A stretch of DNA of 64,000 nucleotides, from NCBI RefSeq assembly GCF_030813695.1, contig NZ_JAUSVA010000002.1, forward strand, positions 5,146,001-5,210,000, read 5' to 3'. The position numbers and the translations under genes are program-made. The notes below the pieces were generated by a model that searched no databases, had not been told where the DNA came from, and saw nothing but the letters and a program-made list of their open reading frames with translations. This document shows positions 1-7,740 of the stretch, one piece after another. Source of the DNA: Kitasatospora herbaricolor. Lineage in GTDB: Bacteria > Actinomycetota > Actinomycetes > Streptomycetales > Streptomycetaceae. Numbering within the stretch: position 1 is the first letter of the stretch; each line of letters opens with the position of its first letter.

Positions 1-36
1 CTTGTCCCAGGACCTCTACCTGGCAGGGACAGCACC

Positions 37-501
37 GTGGCGGACACCGGCACCACCGACTGGCAGCTCTCCGGCGACTGGAAGGCCGACCTGCGTGAGC
101 GCGGGTACCGGCTGACCCCCCAGCGGCAGCTGGTGCTGGAGGCCGTCGACGTGCTCGACCACGCCACCCCGGACGCGATCCTCGCCCATGTCCGGCTGAC
201 CGCCAGCGGCGTCAACATCTCCACCGTCTACCGGACGCTGGAGCTGCTGGAGGAGCTCGGCCTGGTCTCCCACGCACACCTGGGCCACGGCGCGCCGACG
301 TACCACCTGGCCGGCCGCCACCACCACCTGCACCTGGTCTGCCGGGACTGCGACAAGGTCACCGAGACCGACACCGCGATCGCCGCGCCGCTGATCGACA
401 GCCTGCGCGCCAAGCACGGTTTCGACACCGACCTCAAGCACTTCGCCATCTTCGGCCGCTGCGCCGACTGCACCGCCAAGCTGCCCGGGGCGCAGTCGTA
501 A
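37..501 (+). CDS. nur: Nickel-responsive Fur-family repressor Nur
   Basis: A 154-residue Fur-family metalloregulator with an N-terminal winged helix and a C-terminal dimerisation domain. Nur senses Ni(II) and, in S. coelicolor, represses iron superoxide dismutase and nickel uptake genes. The assignment rests on metal ligands that I remember from the S. coelicolor Nur structure and can place here. The M-site is H42 plus the HHHLH cluster (H95, H97, H99). The Ni-specific site is H79, H81 (HAHLGHG) and H135 (LKHFAIFG). The structural CxxC pairs are VCRDC and RCADC. The GTG start at 37 is near the window edge, so any operator further upstream is not visible. It is followed after 10 nt by the YgfZ-like gene. 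Confidence 0.9.
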   Translation: MADTGTTDWQLSGDWKADLRERGYRLTPQRQLVLEAVDVLDHATPDAILAHVRLTASGVNISTVYRTLELLEELGLVSHAHLGHGAPTYHLAGRHHHLHLVCRDCDKVTETDTAIAAPLIDSLRAKHGFDTDLKHFAIFGRCADCTAKLPGAQS

Positions 502-511
502 GCTGACCGGT

Positions 512-1474
512 ATGAAGAGCCCGCTGCTTTCGCTGCCCGGTGCCGTCCCCGCCGAGGGAACCGACGAGGGCGTCGCCGCCCACTACGGTGACATCTTCCG
601 CGAGCAACGGAACCTGGCGCGGGGCACCGGCTTCGTCGACCTCTCGCACCGGGGCGTGCTCACCGTCACCGGCGACGACCGGCTGAGCTGGCTGCACCTG
701 CTGCTCACCCAGCACGTGAGCGCGCTCGCGCCGCAGCAGGCCACCGAGGCGCTGGTGCTCTCCCCGAACGGGCACGTCGAGCACGCCCTCTACCTGGTCG
801 ACGACGGCACCACCACCTGGGCGCACGTCGAGCCGGGCACCCAGCAGGCGCTGATCGCCTACCTGGAGAGCATGAAGTTCTTCTACCGGGTGGAGGTCGC
901 CGACGCGACCGCCGACCACGCGGTGGTGCACCTGCCGGCCGGGTCGACCGCCTCCGCCGAGGGCGCCGCCGCGGTCCGGGAGGTCCCCTGGGGCCGCGAC
1001 CTGTTCCTGCCGCGCGCGGAGCTGGCCGCGCTGACCGCCGGGTACGGCCCGGCGGCCGGGGTGTGGGCGTACGAGGCGCTGCGGATCGAGGGGCACCGGC
1101 CGCGGCTGGGCTTCGAGACCGACCACCGGACCATCCCGCACGAGGTCGACTGGCTGTCCACCGCCGTCCACCTGAACAAGGGCTGCTACCGGGGGCAGGA
1201 GACCGTCGCCCGGGTGCACAACCTGGGCCGTCCGCCCCGCCGGCTGGTCTTCCTGCACCTGGACGGCACCGAGGAGGTGCTGCCGCCGCACGGCACCGAG
1301 GTGCACCTGGCCTCGGACCCGCAGGGGCGGTCGCTGGGCATCGTGACCTCCTCGGCGCGCCACCACGAGCTGGGCCCGATCGCGCTGGCCGTGGTGAAGC
1401 GGAACGTTCCGGTGGACGCGCCGTTGTTGGCCGGGACGGTGGCGGCCGGCCAGGAGGTCGTGGTCCCGCAGTAG
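512..1474 (+). CDS. YgfZ/CAF17-type folate-binding protein
   Basis: A 320-residue member of the YgfZ/GcvT-like family, which binds tetrahydrofolate and helps Fe-S enzyme maturation or repair. The diagnostic motif KGCYRGQE is present in the middle of the protein (around residue 229), and the N-terminal half looks like an aminomethyltransferase (GcvT) fold. It lies 10 nt after nur in the same direction, so the two are probably co-transcribed. This places a cluster-repair factor beside a regulator of superoxide dismutase genes. It is not a true GcvT by length and motif. Confidence 0.88.
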   Translation: MKSPLLSLPGAVPAEGTDEGVAAHYGDIFREQRNLARGTGFVDLSHRGVLTVTGDDRLSWLHLLLTQHVSALAPQQATEALVLSPNGHVEHALYLVDDGTTTWAHVEPGTQQALIAYLESMKFFYRVEVADATADHAVVHLPAGSTASAEGAAAVREVPWGRDLFLPRAELAALTAGYGPAAGVWAYEALRIEGHRPRLGFETDHRTIPHEVDWLSTAVHLNKGCYRGQETVARVHNLGRPPRRLVFLHLDGTEEVLPPHGTEVHLASDPQGRSLGIVTSSARHHELGPIALAVVKRNVPVDAPLLAGTVAAGQEVVVPQ

Positions 1475-1493
1475 CGGCGGGCCGGGCCCGGAG

Positions 1494-1524
1494 CCCCGCG
1501 TGCGTCCGCCGGTGCCGCGCGGGG
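1494..1524. terminator. Possible weak hairpin between convergent genes
   Basis: Seven-base arms (CCCCGCG and CGCGGGG) with a 17-nt loop lie in the 72-nt gap between the convergent YgfZ-like gene and dtd. The stem is short and the loop long, so the call is weak. Confidence 0.3.
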
Positions 1525-1546
1525 GGACCTCGACCGTGAGCCGTAC

Positions 1547-1993
1547 TCAGATCTCCACGAGGACGGTGAACGGGCCGTCGTTGACCAGTTCCACCCGCAT
1601 GTCCGCGCCGAACCGCCCGGTCTCGACCTTGGCGCCGAGCGCCCGCAGCCGGGCGACCACCTCGTCGACCAGCGGCTCGGCGACCGGGCCGGGCGCGGCG
1701 GCGTTCCAGGTCGGGCGGCGGCCCTTGCGGGCGTCGCCGTAGAGGGTGAACTGGCTGATCACCAGCAGCGGCGCCGCGAGGTCGGAGCAGGAGGCCTCGA
1801 CGCCGCCGGAGTCGGGCGTCCCGTCCAGGATCCGCAGGGTCCAGAGCTTGCGGGCCAGCTGGGCGGCCTTCTCGGGGGTGTCCTCGTGGGTGACGCCGAC
1901 CAGGACGCACAGGCCCGGGCCCTCGATCGATCCGACGGTCTCGCCGGCCACGGTCACCCGGGCCTCGGTCACTCGCTGCACCACTGCTCGCAT
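1547..1993 (-). CDS. dtd: D-aminoacyl-tRNA deacylase
   Basis: A 148-residue DTD enzyme that hydrolyses D-aminoacyl-tRNA and also removes glycine wrongly charged on tRNA-Ala. The two active-site signatures are clear: SQFTLYGD (residues about 80-87) and the NDGPFT (Gly-cis-Pro) motif near the C-terminus. The length is normal for the family. There is no Shine-Dalgarno sequence. Instead a CAGAAT hexamer (minus strand, 2000-2005) ends 6 nt before the ATG, which suggests a leaderless transcript. The gene is convergent with the YgfZ-like gene and divergent from rsiG. Confidence 0.95.
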   Translation of the reverse strand: MRAVVQRVTEARVTVAGETVGSIEGPGLCVLVGVTHEDTPEKAAQLARKLWTLRILDGTPDSGGVEASCSDLAAPLLVISQFTLYGDARKGRRPTWNAAAPGPVAEPLVDEVVARLRALGAKVETGRFGADMRVELVNDGPFTVLVEI

Positions 1994-2433
1994 GGCCCCA
2001 TTCTGCCGGAGGCGCGCGGATGCTCAGCAGGCGCGCGCGGGCCTGGCGCACGCCGGGTGGTGTGCGTGCGCGCCCCCATTGCCGACGATCTCTCAGCCGA
2101 ATGCGCTGGTCGTATCAGCCACCCCTGTTCGCCAGGGGGCCGTTCGGGTGGCCGGGCGGTGCGCGGGCGACGGGCGGGGTGGCACGCTGGTGTTCGGTAG
2201 GACGGCCCGGGGCGCCACGGCTCGCCGCGACGGGCCGGTTCGGTCGGGCGGTCGAGCCAGTCGGGCAGCCGTTCTGGTGGTGTCGCCCCGGGGAGTGGCA
2301 CCGGCGTCCGGCGGGAACTCTCGGGGGCGCCCGTGCGTGCGAACAGACGGCACGCCAGGGACGGGACCGAACACGTGGCACACGAGAAGTGGCGCGAGCG
2401 GGCGGGATCAGGACAACGGCAGGTGGTTGGTTG
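1994..2433. other. Gap between dtd and rsiG
   Basis: This 440-bp gap separates divergent dtd and rsiG and should carry both promoters. The dtd -10-like hexamer is at its left edge and the rsiG ribosome site AGGTGG (2421-2426) at its right edge. Reading frames here have no recognisable product, and I saw no strong hairpin or operator. Confidence 0.5.
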
Positions 2434-3159
2434 ATGGACGCGAGCAGCGCGGTGCACGGTCGGTCCGGGGCGGCGCCGGGTGGCGCGCCGGACGGGGACC
2501 CCTCTGGGCAGCCGGCCCCCGGACCGCACAACCCCGGGCCCCGGACCACGGGTTCGGCCGGTCCGGCCGAACCGCACGGCCCGGACGGCACCACCCCGCC
2601 GGACGCCCCGGCCGTGGCGGCCCCCCCGGTCCCGCTCGGCGGCCTCGGCCTGGAGGAGCTGCGGATCCTGCGGCGCGACGCCCAGGAGCAGGAGGCGGAC
2701 CTCTCCTACCTCCGCCGGCTGCTGCACGGCCGGATGGACATCCTGCGGGCCGAACTCGACGGCCGCCCGGCGGCCGGCCTCCCCGCCACCGCCCCGAACG
2801 GCGCCGGCGCGGACACCGGTGCGCTGCTCGACCGGCTGCCGGCCATCCTCACCGACGCGCCCTCCACGGTGCGCAGCTCGGCCCGGCACGTCACGCTGGG
2901 CCCGCCGCGCGGCGAGCAGTACCAGGTGGAGGCCGACGCCCTGATGGGTGACGTCAGGCTGGCCGATCTCGCCGCGCACCCCGCCGAGGACCTGATCGCC
3001 GCGCTGGAGCGGCTGCGGGCGCACGAGCGCGAGGTGTCCGGACGGCGGCAGATCCTGCAACGCACGGCGGACGACTGCAGCGGTGAGATCGCCCGCAGGT
3101 ACCGTGAAGGGGAAGCACGGGTCGACGACCTGCTCACGGGTGGTTCCCTGGCCGAGTGA
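2434..3159 (+). CDS. rsiG: RsiG, c-di-GMP-dependent anti-sigma factor for sigma-WhiG
   Basis: A 241-residue protein. RsiG bound to c-di-GMP sequesters sigma-WhiG and holds back sporulation in Streptomyces. The published signature E-x3-S-x2-R-x3-Q-x3-D occurs twice in the two long helices. Copy 1 has E87, S91, R94, H98, D102, so the Q position is His. Copy 2 has E198, S202, R205, Q209, D213 and is a full match. The first 70 residues are Pro/Gly-rich and look disordered, followed by two helical segments (about 74-109 and 165-225). The ATG at 2434 follows AGGTGG by 7 nt. Longer in-frame starts would add sequence without family features. whiG itself is not in the window. Confidence 0.88.
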   Translation: MDASSAVHGRSGAAPGGAPDGDPSGQPAPGPHNPGPRTTGSAGPAEPHGPDGTTPPDAPAVAAPPVPLGGLGLEELRILRRDAQEQEADLSYLRRLLHGRMDILRAELDGRPAAGLPATAPNGAGADTGALLDRLPAILTDAPSTVRSSARHVTLGPPRGEQYQVEADALMGDVRLADLAAHPAEDLIAALERLRAHEREVSGRRQILQRTADDCSGEIARRYREGEARVDDLLTGGSLAE

Positions 3160-3228
3160 CGGGCCCTGGTGGAGGGCGCCCGGGGGCGGCGGCGCCCGGC
3201 CACCCTCACCCGGAAGGCACCCACCCTC

Positions 3229-4188
3229 ATGTCGCAGTCTGCCCCCCTCGCCGTCCTCGCCGAGGTCATACGCTCCGGCTTCACCGAGGGCCGGCACCAC
3301 GGCTCGCTGGTGCTGCTCGCCGCGGACGGCTCGGTGGAGTACGCGCTCGGCTCGCCCGACGCCCCGGTCTTCCCACGCTCCTGCGCCAAGCCGTTCCAGG
3401 CCGTGGCCACCCTGCGGGCCGGGCTGGAGCTCGACGGTGAACTGCTCGCGCTGGCCGCCTCCAGCCATTCGGCCGAGGCGTTCCACCGCGACGGGGTGCG
3501 CCGCATCCTGGCCTCCGCGGGCCTCGACGAGAGCGCCCTGCGCACCCCTGCCGACCTGCCGCTGGACGAGACCGAGGCCGAGCTGCACCTGCGGGCCGGC
3601 GGCGAGCGGGCGCCGATCCTGATGGACTGCTCCGGCAAGCACGCCGGCTGGCTGGCCGCCTGCGTGGCCAACGGCTGGGACACCGCGAGCTACCTGGACC
3701 CGGCCCACCCGATCCAGCAGCTGGCCCGGGAGGCCCTGGAGGAGGGCACCGGCGGCCCTGCCGCGCACGCGGGCGTGGACGGCTGCGGAGCCCCGCTGCT
3801 GGCCGTCCCGCTGACCGCCCTGGCCCGCGGCTACCGCTCGCTGGTGCTGGCCGACCCCGGCACGCCGCAGCGCCGGGTCGCCGACGCGATGCGGGCCCAT
3901 CCGGAGTACGTCGGCGGCACCCGGCGCGCCGACACCTGGCTGATGCGGGCGGTGCCGGGCGCGCTGTCGAAGATGGGCGCCGAGGCCGTCCAGGTGGTGG
4001 CGCTGGCCGACGGCCGGGCCCTGGCCTTCAAGATCGACGACGGTGCCGAGCGGGCCCGCGGCCCGGTCCTGGCGGCCGCGCTGCGCCGGCTGGGCGTCAC
4101 CACCGAGGACGGCACCGTGGAGCGGATCGCCGAGGCCCCGCTGCTGGGGGGCGGCGTCCCGGTGGGCGGGATCCGCGCGCTGGTCTGA
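3229..4188 (+). CDS. Asparaginase, type II (Asparaginase_II family)
   Basis: A 319-residue protein of the actinobacterial/rhizobial asparaginase family (PF06089 type), which hydrolyses asparagine to aspartate and ammonia. Family features visible are the N-terminal segment with GSLVLLAADG, the SCAKPFQA motif, and the conserved SGKHAGWLA segment. No signal peptide is seen, so it is probably cytoplasmic. The ATG at 3229 is preceded by GGAAGG with 11-nt spacing. An earlier in-frame ATG would add only a basic tail. It is 69 nt downstream of rsiG in the same direction, and I see no functional link. Confidence 0.85.
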   Translation: MSQSAPLAVLAEVIRSGFTEGRHHGSLVLLAADGSVEYALGSPDAPVFPRSCAKPFQAVATLRAGLELDGELLALAASSHSAEAFHRDGVRRILASAGLDESALRTPADLPLDETEAELHLRAGGERAPILMDCSGKHAGWLAACVANGWDTASYLDPAHPIQQLAREALEEGTGGPAAHAGVDGCGAPLLAVPLTALARGYRSLVLADPGTPQRRVADAMRAHPEYVGGTRRADTWLMRAVPGALSKMGAEAVQVVALADGRALAFKIDDGAERARGPVLAAALRRLGVTTEDGTVERIAEAPLLGGGVPVGGIRALV

Positions 4189-4327
4189 CCGGACGCTCCG
4201 GGCGTGCGGACGGCGGCGCCCGGGTGCACGGTGGACGGTGGGTTCGTCGCCCACCGTCCCGGCCCGCACCCAGCCGTGTGCACCCAGCACACCGTGCCCA
4301 CCCACCGCGCACCTCACGGAGGCCGTC

Positions 4328-4543
4328 ATGAGCGACCACATCTACCGGGTCACCGAGATCGTCGGATCGTCGACCGAGGGGATCGACCAGGCGATCCGCA
4401 ACGGCGTCGACCGGGCCGGGCGCACCCTGCGCAATCTCGACTGGTTCGAGGTGGTGCAGATCCGCGGGCACATCGCGGACGGGCACGTGGCGCACTACCA
4501 GGTCGGCCTCAAGGTCGGCTTCCGGCTGGACGACGAGGGCTGA
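4328..4543 (+). CDS. Dodecin family flavin-binding protein
   Basis: A 71-residue protein that matches dodecin throughout. It begins HIYRVTEIVGSS, has a central helix with IDQAIRNGVDRA, and the W-containing strand NLDWFEVVQIRGHI. Dodecins form hollow dodecamers that store flavins such as riboflavin or FMN. The ATG follows an ACGGAGG-like ribosome site (around 4317-4322). It stands alone between the asparaginase and a strong terminator shared with hmuV. Confidence 0.92.
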   Translation: MSDHIYRVTEIVGSSTEGIDQAIRNGVDRAGRTLRNLDWFEVVQIRGHIADGHVAHYQVGLKVGFRLDDEG

Positions 4544-4558
4544 GCCCCCGCGAGGCCG

Positions 4559-4586
4559 CCGGGCCGCCCGTCCGCGGGCGGCCCGG
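4559..4586. terminator. Bidirectional terminator, dodecin/hmuV
   Basis: Perfect 12-bp arms around a TCCG loop lie between the convergent dodecin and hmuV stop codons. No U-tract follows, as is usual in this genus. Confidence 0.7.
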
Positions 4587-4641
4587 GCGGATCGGGAACG
4601 GCCGCGCCCGCCTCAGCCCGCGCCCGGTCAGCCGCGGACGG

Positions 4642-5457
4642 TCACCCGCGGACGGGCAGCACCAGCGGGCTGCCGGTCCGCGGGTGCGCCAGCACCTCCA
4701 CGGGGTGGCCGTACACCTCGCTGAGCAGTGGCCCGCGCAGCACCTCGGCCACCGGGCCGTCCGCCACCGTCGCGCCGTCGGCGAGCAGGACCACCCGGTC
4801 CGCGTACGCCGCGGCCAGCGACAGGTCGTGCAGCACCACCACCACGGCGTCCCCGGCGGCGGCCCGCTCGCGGGCGACCCGCAGGACGAGCTCCTGGTGG
4901 CGCAGGTCGAGCGCGGCCGTCGGCTCGTCCAGCAGCAGCAGCGGCGCCTGCTGGGCCAGCACCCGGGCCAGTGCGACCCGGGCCCGCTCGCCGCCGGAGA
5001 GCGCTGTGAACGGCCGCCCGGCGAAGCGCGTGCAGTCGGTGGCCGCCATCGCCAGGGCCACGGCGGATTCGTCCTGCGCGGCGGCCGCGGTGCCGGCCCA
5101 CGGGGCGCGGCCCATCCGCACCACCTCGCCTGCCGCGAACGGGAAGGACAGCGCCGAGGACTGCGGCAGCAGCGCCCGGTGCAGGGCCAGTTCGGCCGTC
5201 CCGTAGGAGTCCAGCGCCCGTCCGCGCAGCAGCACCGCGCCGGCGGCCGGCGGCAGGTCGCCCGCCAGGACGGACAGCAGGGTGGACTTGCCCGCGCCGT
5301 TCGGACCGAGCAGGGCCAGCACCTCGCCGGCCCGGACCGACACGTCCACCCCGGTCAGCAGCTCGCGGCCGCCCAGGGTCAGCCGGACGGCCTTGGCACT
5401 CAGCAACTCCTCCCCCGGGGACGGGCGTTCGGGGATCTGTCGGGTTCGCAGTCTCAT
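4642..5457 (-). CDS. hmuV: Heme ABC transporter ATP-binding protein
   Basis: A 271-residue ATPase of the FepC/HmuV type. It has Walker A GPNGAGKS (51-58), the ABC signature LSGGE (153-157), Walker B LLLLDEPT (173-180) and the H-loop LHD (209-211). It energises heme import with the permease directly upstream. The start ATG (5457) overlaps the permease stop by 4 nt (ATGA), so the two are translationally coupled. The heme assignment comes from the context (HtaA proteins and heme oxygenase alongside). From its own sequence it could equally be a siderophore or cobalamin ATPase. Confidence 0.88.
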   Translation of the reverse strand: MRLRTRQIPERPSPGEELLSAKAVRLTLGGRELLTGVDVSVRAGEVLALLGPNGAGKSTLLSVLAGDLPPAAGAVLLRGRALDSYGTAELALHRALLPQSSALSFPFAAGEVVRMGRAPWAGTAAAAQDESAVALAMAATDCTRFAGRPFTALSGGERARVALARVLAQQAPLLLLDEPTAALDLRHQELVLRVARERAAAGDAVVVVLHDLSLAAAYADRVVLLADGATVADGPVAEVLRGPLLSEVYGHPVEVLAHPRTGSPLVLPVRG

Positions 5458-6572
5458 GCCCAGCCACCCTGCTTGGTCCTGGTCCGGCGCAGCAGCCAGA
5501 AGAAGAACGGGCTGCCGATCAGCGCGGTCAGCACGCCGAGCGGCAGTTCGGCGGGCCGGGCGAGGGTGCGGGCCGCGAGGTCGCCGGCCACCAGCACCAG
5601 GGCGCCGCCGAGCGCGCTGCCGGGCAGCAGGAAGCGGTGGCCGGGGCCGGCCGCCATCCGCAGCAGGTGCGGGACGACCAGGCCGACGAAGCCGATGATG
5701 CCGCTGACCGCGACGGCCGCCGCGGTGAGCAGCGCGACCAAGGTGATCAACACCAGCCGCATCCGCTCGACGTCCACACCGAGATGGCGGGCCGGGCGTT
5801 CGCCGAGCGCCAGCAGGTCCAGCTTGCGGGCGTACAGCGGGGCCACCGCCAGCCCGATCAGCGCGAACGGCAGCACGCCCAGGACCTTGCCCCAGGTGGC
5901 CTGGGAGAGCGAGCCGAGCTGCCAGAAGGTCACCTGGTTGATCGCGGCGCTGTCGGCCGTGAACAGGAAGATGCCGATCAGCGCTCCGCAGAAGGCGTTC
6001 ACCGCGACCCCGGTCAGCACCAGCGTGACCACCTCGGTGCGCCCGCCGGAGCGGGACATCGCGTACACCGCGAAGACCGTCAACAGGCCGGTGGCGAAGG
6101 CGAAGACGGTGATCGTCCAGCTGCCGAGCGAGTCCAGGCCGAGCACGATGCAGCCGACCGCGCCGACCGCGCCGCCCGAGGAGACCCCGATCACGCCGGG
6201 CTCGGCCAGCGGGTTGCCGAACATGCCCTGCATCAGGGCGCCCGCGCAGCCCAGCGAGGCGCCGACCAGCAGGGCCAGCACCACCCGGGGCAGCCGGACG
6301 TTCCACAGCACGGACTCCGGCACCCGGCCGAGCGGGTGGCCGCCGAGCCCCAGCCGGTGGCCGGCCGAGGCGAGGATGTCACCGGTCGGGATCCGGTACG
6401 CGCCGACGCCCGCCGCGAGCAGGGCGGACAGCACGAGCGCGACGGCGAGGCCGGTGGTGAGCAGGGCGGCCCGGCTGCGCCGCGGGCGTGCCGCGGGCGG
6501 CGTGGCGGGAGGTGCGGCGGCGCCTTCCACGGTGCCGGTGCCGGTGTCGGCGGCGGTGTCGGCGGCGGTCAC
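5454..6572 (-). CDS. hmuU: Heme ABC transporter permease (FecCD family)
   Basis: A 372-residue integral membrane protein of the BtuC/FecCD family with about ten hydrophobic segments after an Ala/Pro-rich cytoplasmic N-terminus. The family segment LPRVVLALLVGASLGCAGALMQ-like (about residues 94-115) and the coupling-helix region are recognisable. It overlaps both neighbours by 4 nt (hmuT stop/hmuU start and hmuU stop/hmuV start), so hmuT-hmuU-hmuV form one tightly coupled operon. It forms the channel for heme delivered by HmuT. Confidence 0.9.
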   Translation of the reverse strand: MTAADTAADTGTGTVEGAAAPPATPPAARPRRSRAALLTTGLAVALVLSALLAAGVGAYRIPTGDILASAGHRLGLGGHPLGRVPESVLWNVRLPRVVLALLVGASLGCAGALMQGMFGNPLAEPGVIGVSSGGAVGAVGCIVLGLDSLGSWTITVFAFATGLLTVFAVYAMSRSGGRTEVVTLVLTGVAVNAFCGALIGIFLFTADSAAINQVTFWQLGSLSQATWGKVLGVLPFALIGLAVAPLYARKLDLLALGERPARHLGVDVERMRLVLITLVALLTAAAVAVSGIIGFVGLVVPHLLRMAAGPGHRFLLPGSALGGALVLVAGDLAARTLARPAELPLGVLTALIGSPFFFWLLRRTRTKQGGWA

Positions 6573-7582
6573 CGGGCGGCCTCGGCCGAGCCGGCGTACA
6601 GCTGCGCGGCGATGGTGCGCAGCACCTCGGGGGTGCGGGGGCCGTAGCTGAGCAGCTTGCCGTCCTCGACGGAGACGATCCGGCGGTCCAGACCGGCCGG
6701 GGTCTGCGCGACGCCCGGGAGCTTCAGCAGGCCGTCCACCCCGCCGACCGACTCCAGTCCCTTGCTCATCACCAGGATCGCGTCCGGTGCTGCCTTGACC
6801 AGGGCTTCGCCGGTGAGCGGGGTGAAGTCGCCGGCCAGCCCGGCGGCCTCGCCGGCGTCCTGGCCGCCGACGGCCTCGATCAGCGAGCCGGCGCCGGAGC
6901 CGGCGCCGCCGAGCAGGAAGACCGAGGCGCTGCCGCGCAGGTAGAGGAAGGCGACCTTGGGGCGGCGGGCGGCGGGCTTGAGCTCGCCCCTGGCCTGCTG
7001 GAGCCGCTCGTCGGTCCGGGCCTTCAACTGCGCGCCGGCGGCGGGGACTCCGAGCGCCGCGGCGACGGTGTCGATCCGGGGGCCGATGTCGGCGAGCTGC
7101 TTGGCGTCGTCCAGGACGAGCAGCGGGACGCCGGCGGCGCGGATCTGCTCCACCGCCTCGGCCGGGCCGGTGGAGCGGTCCGCGAGGACGACGGTGGGGT
7201 GCAGCGAGAGCACGCCCTCGGCCGAGACGTCGTGCGCCTGGGTGATCACCGGGAGGGCCGCGGCCTGCTGGAAGGTGGTGGAGACGTCCCGGGCGACCAC
7301 CCGGGGGCCGAGGCCGAGGCTGAAGACCAGTTCGGCCAGGCTGCCGTCGAGCGGGATGATCCGCTCGGCGCTGGCCACGGTGACCTGCCTGCCGTCGGCC
7401 GAGGCGGCGGTGGCCGGCAGCTGCGGGACGGGCGGCGGGTTCAGCGGTTCGACGACGTCGGGGGTGGCGGCGGTGGGGGAGCCGGCGGCCTGGCCGCAGC
7501 CCACGGCCGTGAGCAGCAGGGCCGCGGCGATCAGCAGGCCGGCGGGTCGCCGCTTCGCCCGGTATCGGATGGTCCTGCTCAA
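6569..7582 (-). CDS. hmuT: Heme-binding lipoprotein of the ABC transporter
   Basis: A 337-residue cluster A substrate-binding protein. A lipoprotein signal ends in TAVGC, so it is anchored to the membrane outer face. The mature part starts with a low-complexity linker, followed by the HmuT-like core (ERIIPLDGSLAELVFSLG). I chose the TTG start at 7582 because a GAAGGGG ribosome site lies 6 nt upstream. The more distant in-frame ATG (7702) would lie beyond the iron box and the presumed promoter, and would bury the signal peptide. It is divergent from the first htaA gene, with a shared iron-repressed promoter region. Confidence 0.88.
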   Translation of the reverse strand: MSRTIRYRAKRRPAGLLIAAALLLTAVGCGQAAGSPTAATPDVVEPLNPPPVPQLPATAASADGRQVTVASAERIIPLDGSLAELVFSLGLGPRVVARDVSTTFQQAAALPVITQAHDVSAEGVLSLHPTVVLADRSTGPAEAVEQIRAAGVPLLVLDDAKQLADIGPRIDTVAAALGVPAAGAQLKARTDERLQQARGELKPAARRPKVAFLYLRGSASVFLLGGAGSGAGSLIEAVGGQDAGEAAGLAGDFTPLTGEALVKAAPDAILVMSKGLESVGGVDGLLKLPGVAQTPAGLDRRIVSVEDGKLLSYGPRTPEVLRTIAAQLYAGSAEAAR

Positions 7583-7647
7583 CTGCGGCCCCTTCGATGG
7601 CTGTTGGCGCCGGGGGACTGCTGGGGGCAGGGTGACCTGCGGCGCTC

Positions 7648-7678
7648 TTGACTCATATATTAGGTTAGCCTTACCTAG
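7648..7678. promoter_or_regulatory. Iron box (DmdR/DtxR type) in the hmuT/htaA promoter
   Basis: The 19-bp TTAGGTTAGCCTTACCTAG at 7660-7678 closely matches the DmdR/DtxR iron box. On the plus strand a TTGACT -35 (7648-7653) is followed by 17 nt and then TTACCT (7671-7676), so the box covers the spacer and -10 of the htaA promoter. It also lies just upstream of hmuT. With iron bound, DmdR1 would shut both directions. Confidence 0.85.
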
Positions 7679-7740
7679 CTTTCGCAAGAGGGCGGTGTTC
7701 ACCGGCCCCTTCCCCCCGTCATGCCGAGGAGCGCCCAGCC

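Noticed and set aside
1969..4341. Long minus-strand frame over rsiG, asparaginase and the dodecin
   Set aside because: Gly/Arg/Pro-rich shadow of plus-strand genes in GC-rich DNA; no family features.
7583..7702. A longer hmuT with an ATG at 7702
   Set aside because: It would place the iron box and promoter inside the gene, add 40 residues ahead of the signal peptide, and ignore the GAAGGGG ribosome site at the TTG 7582.
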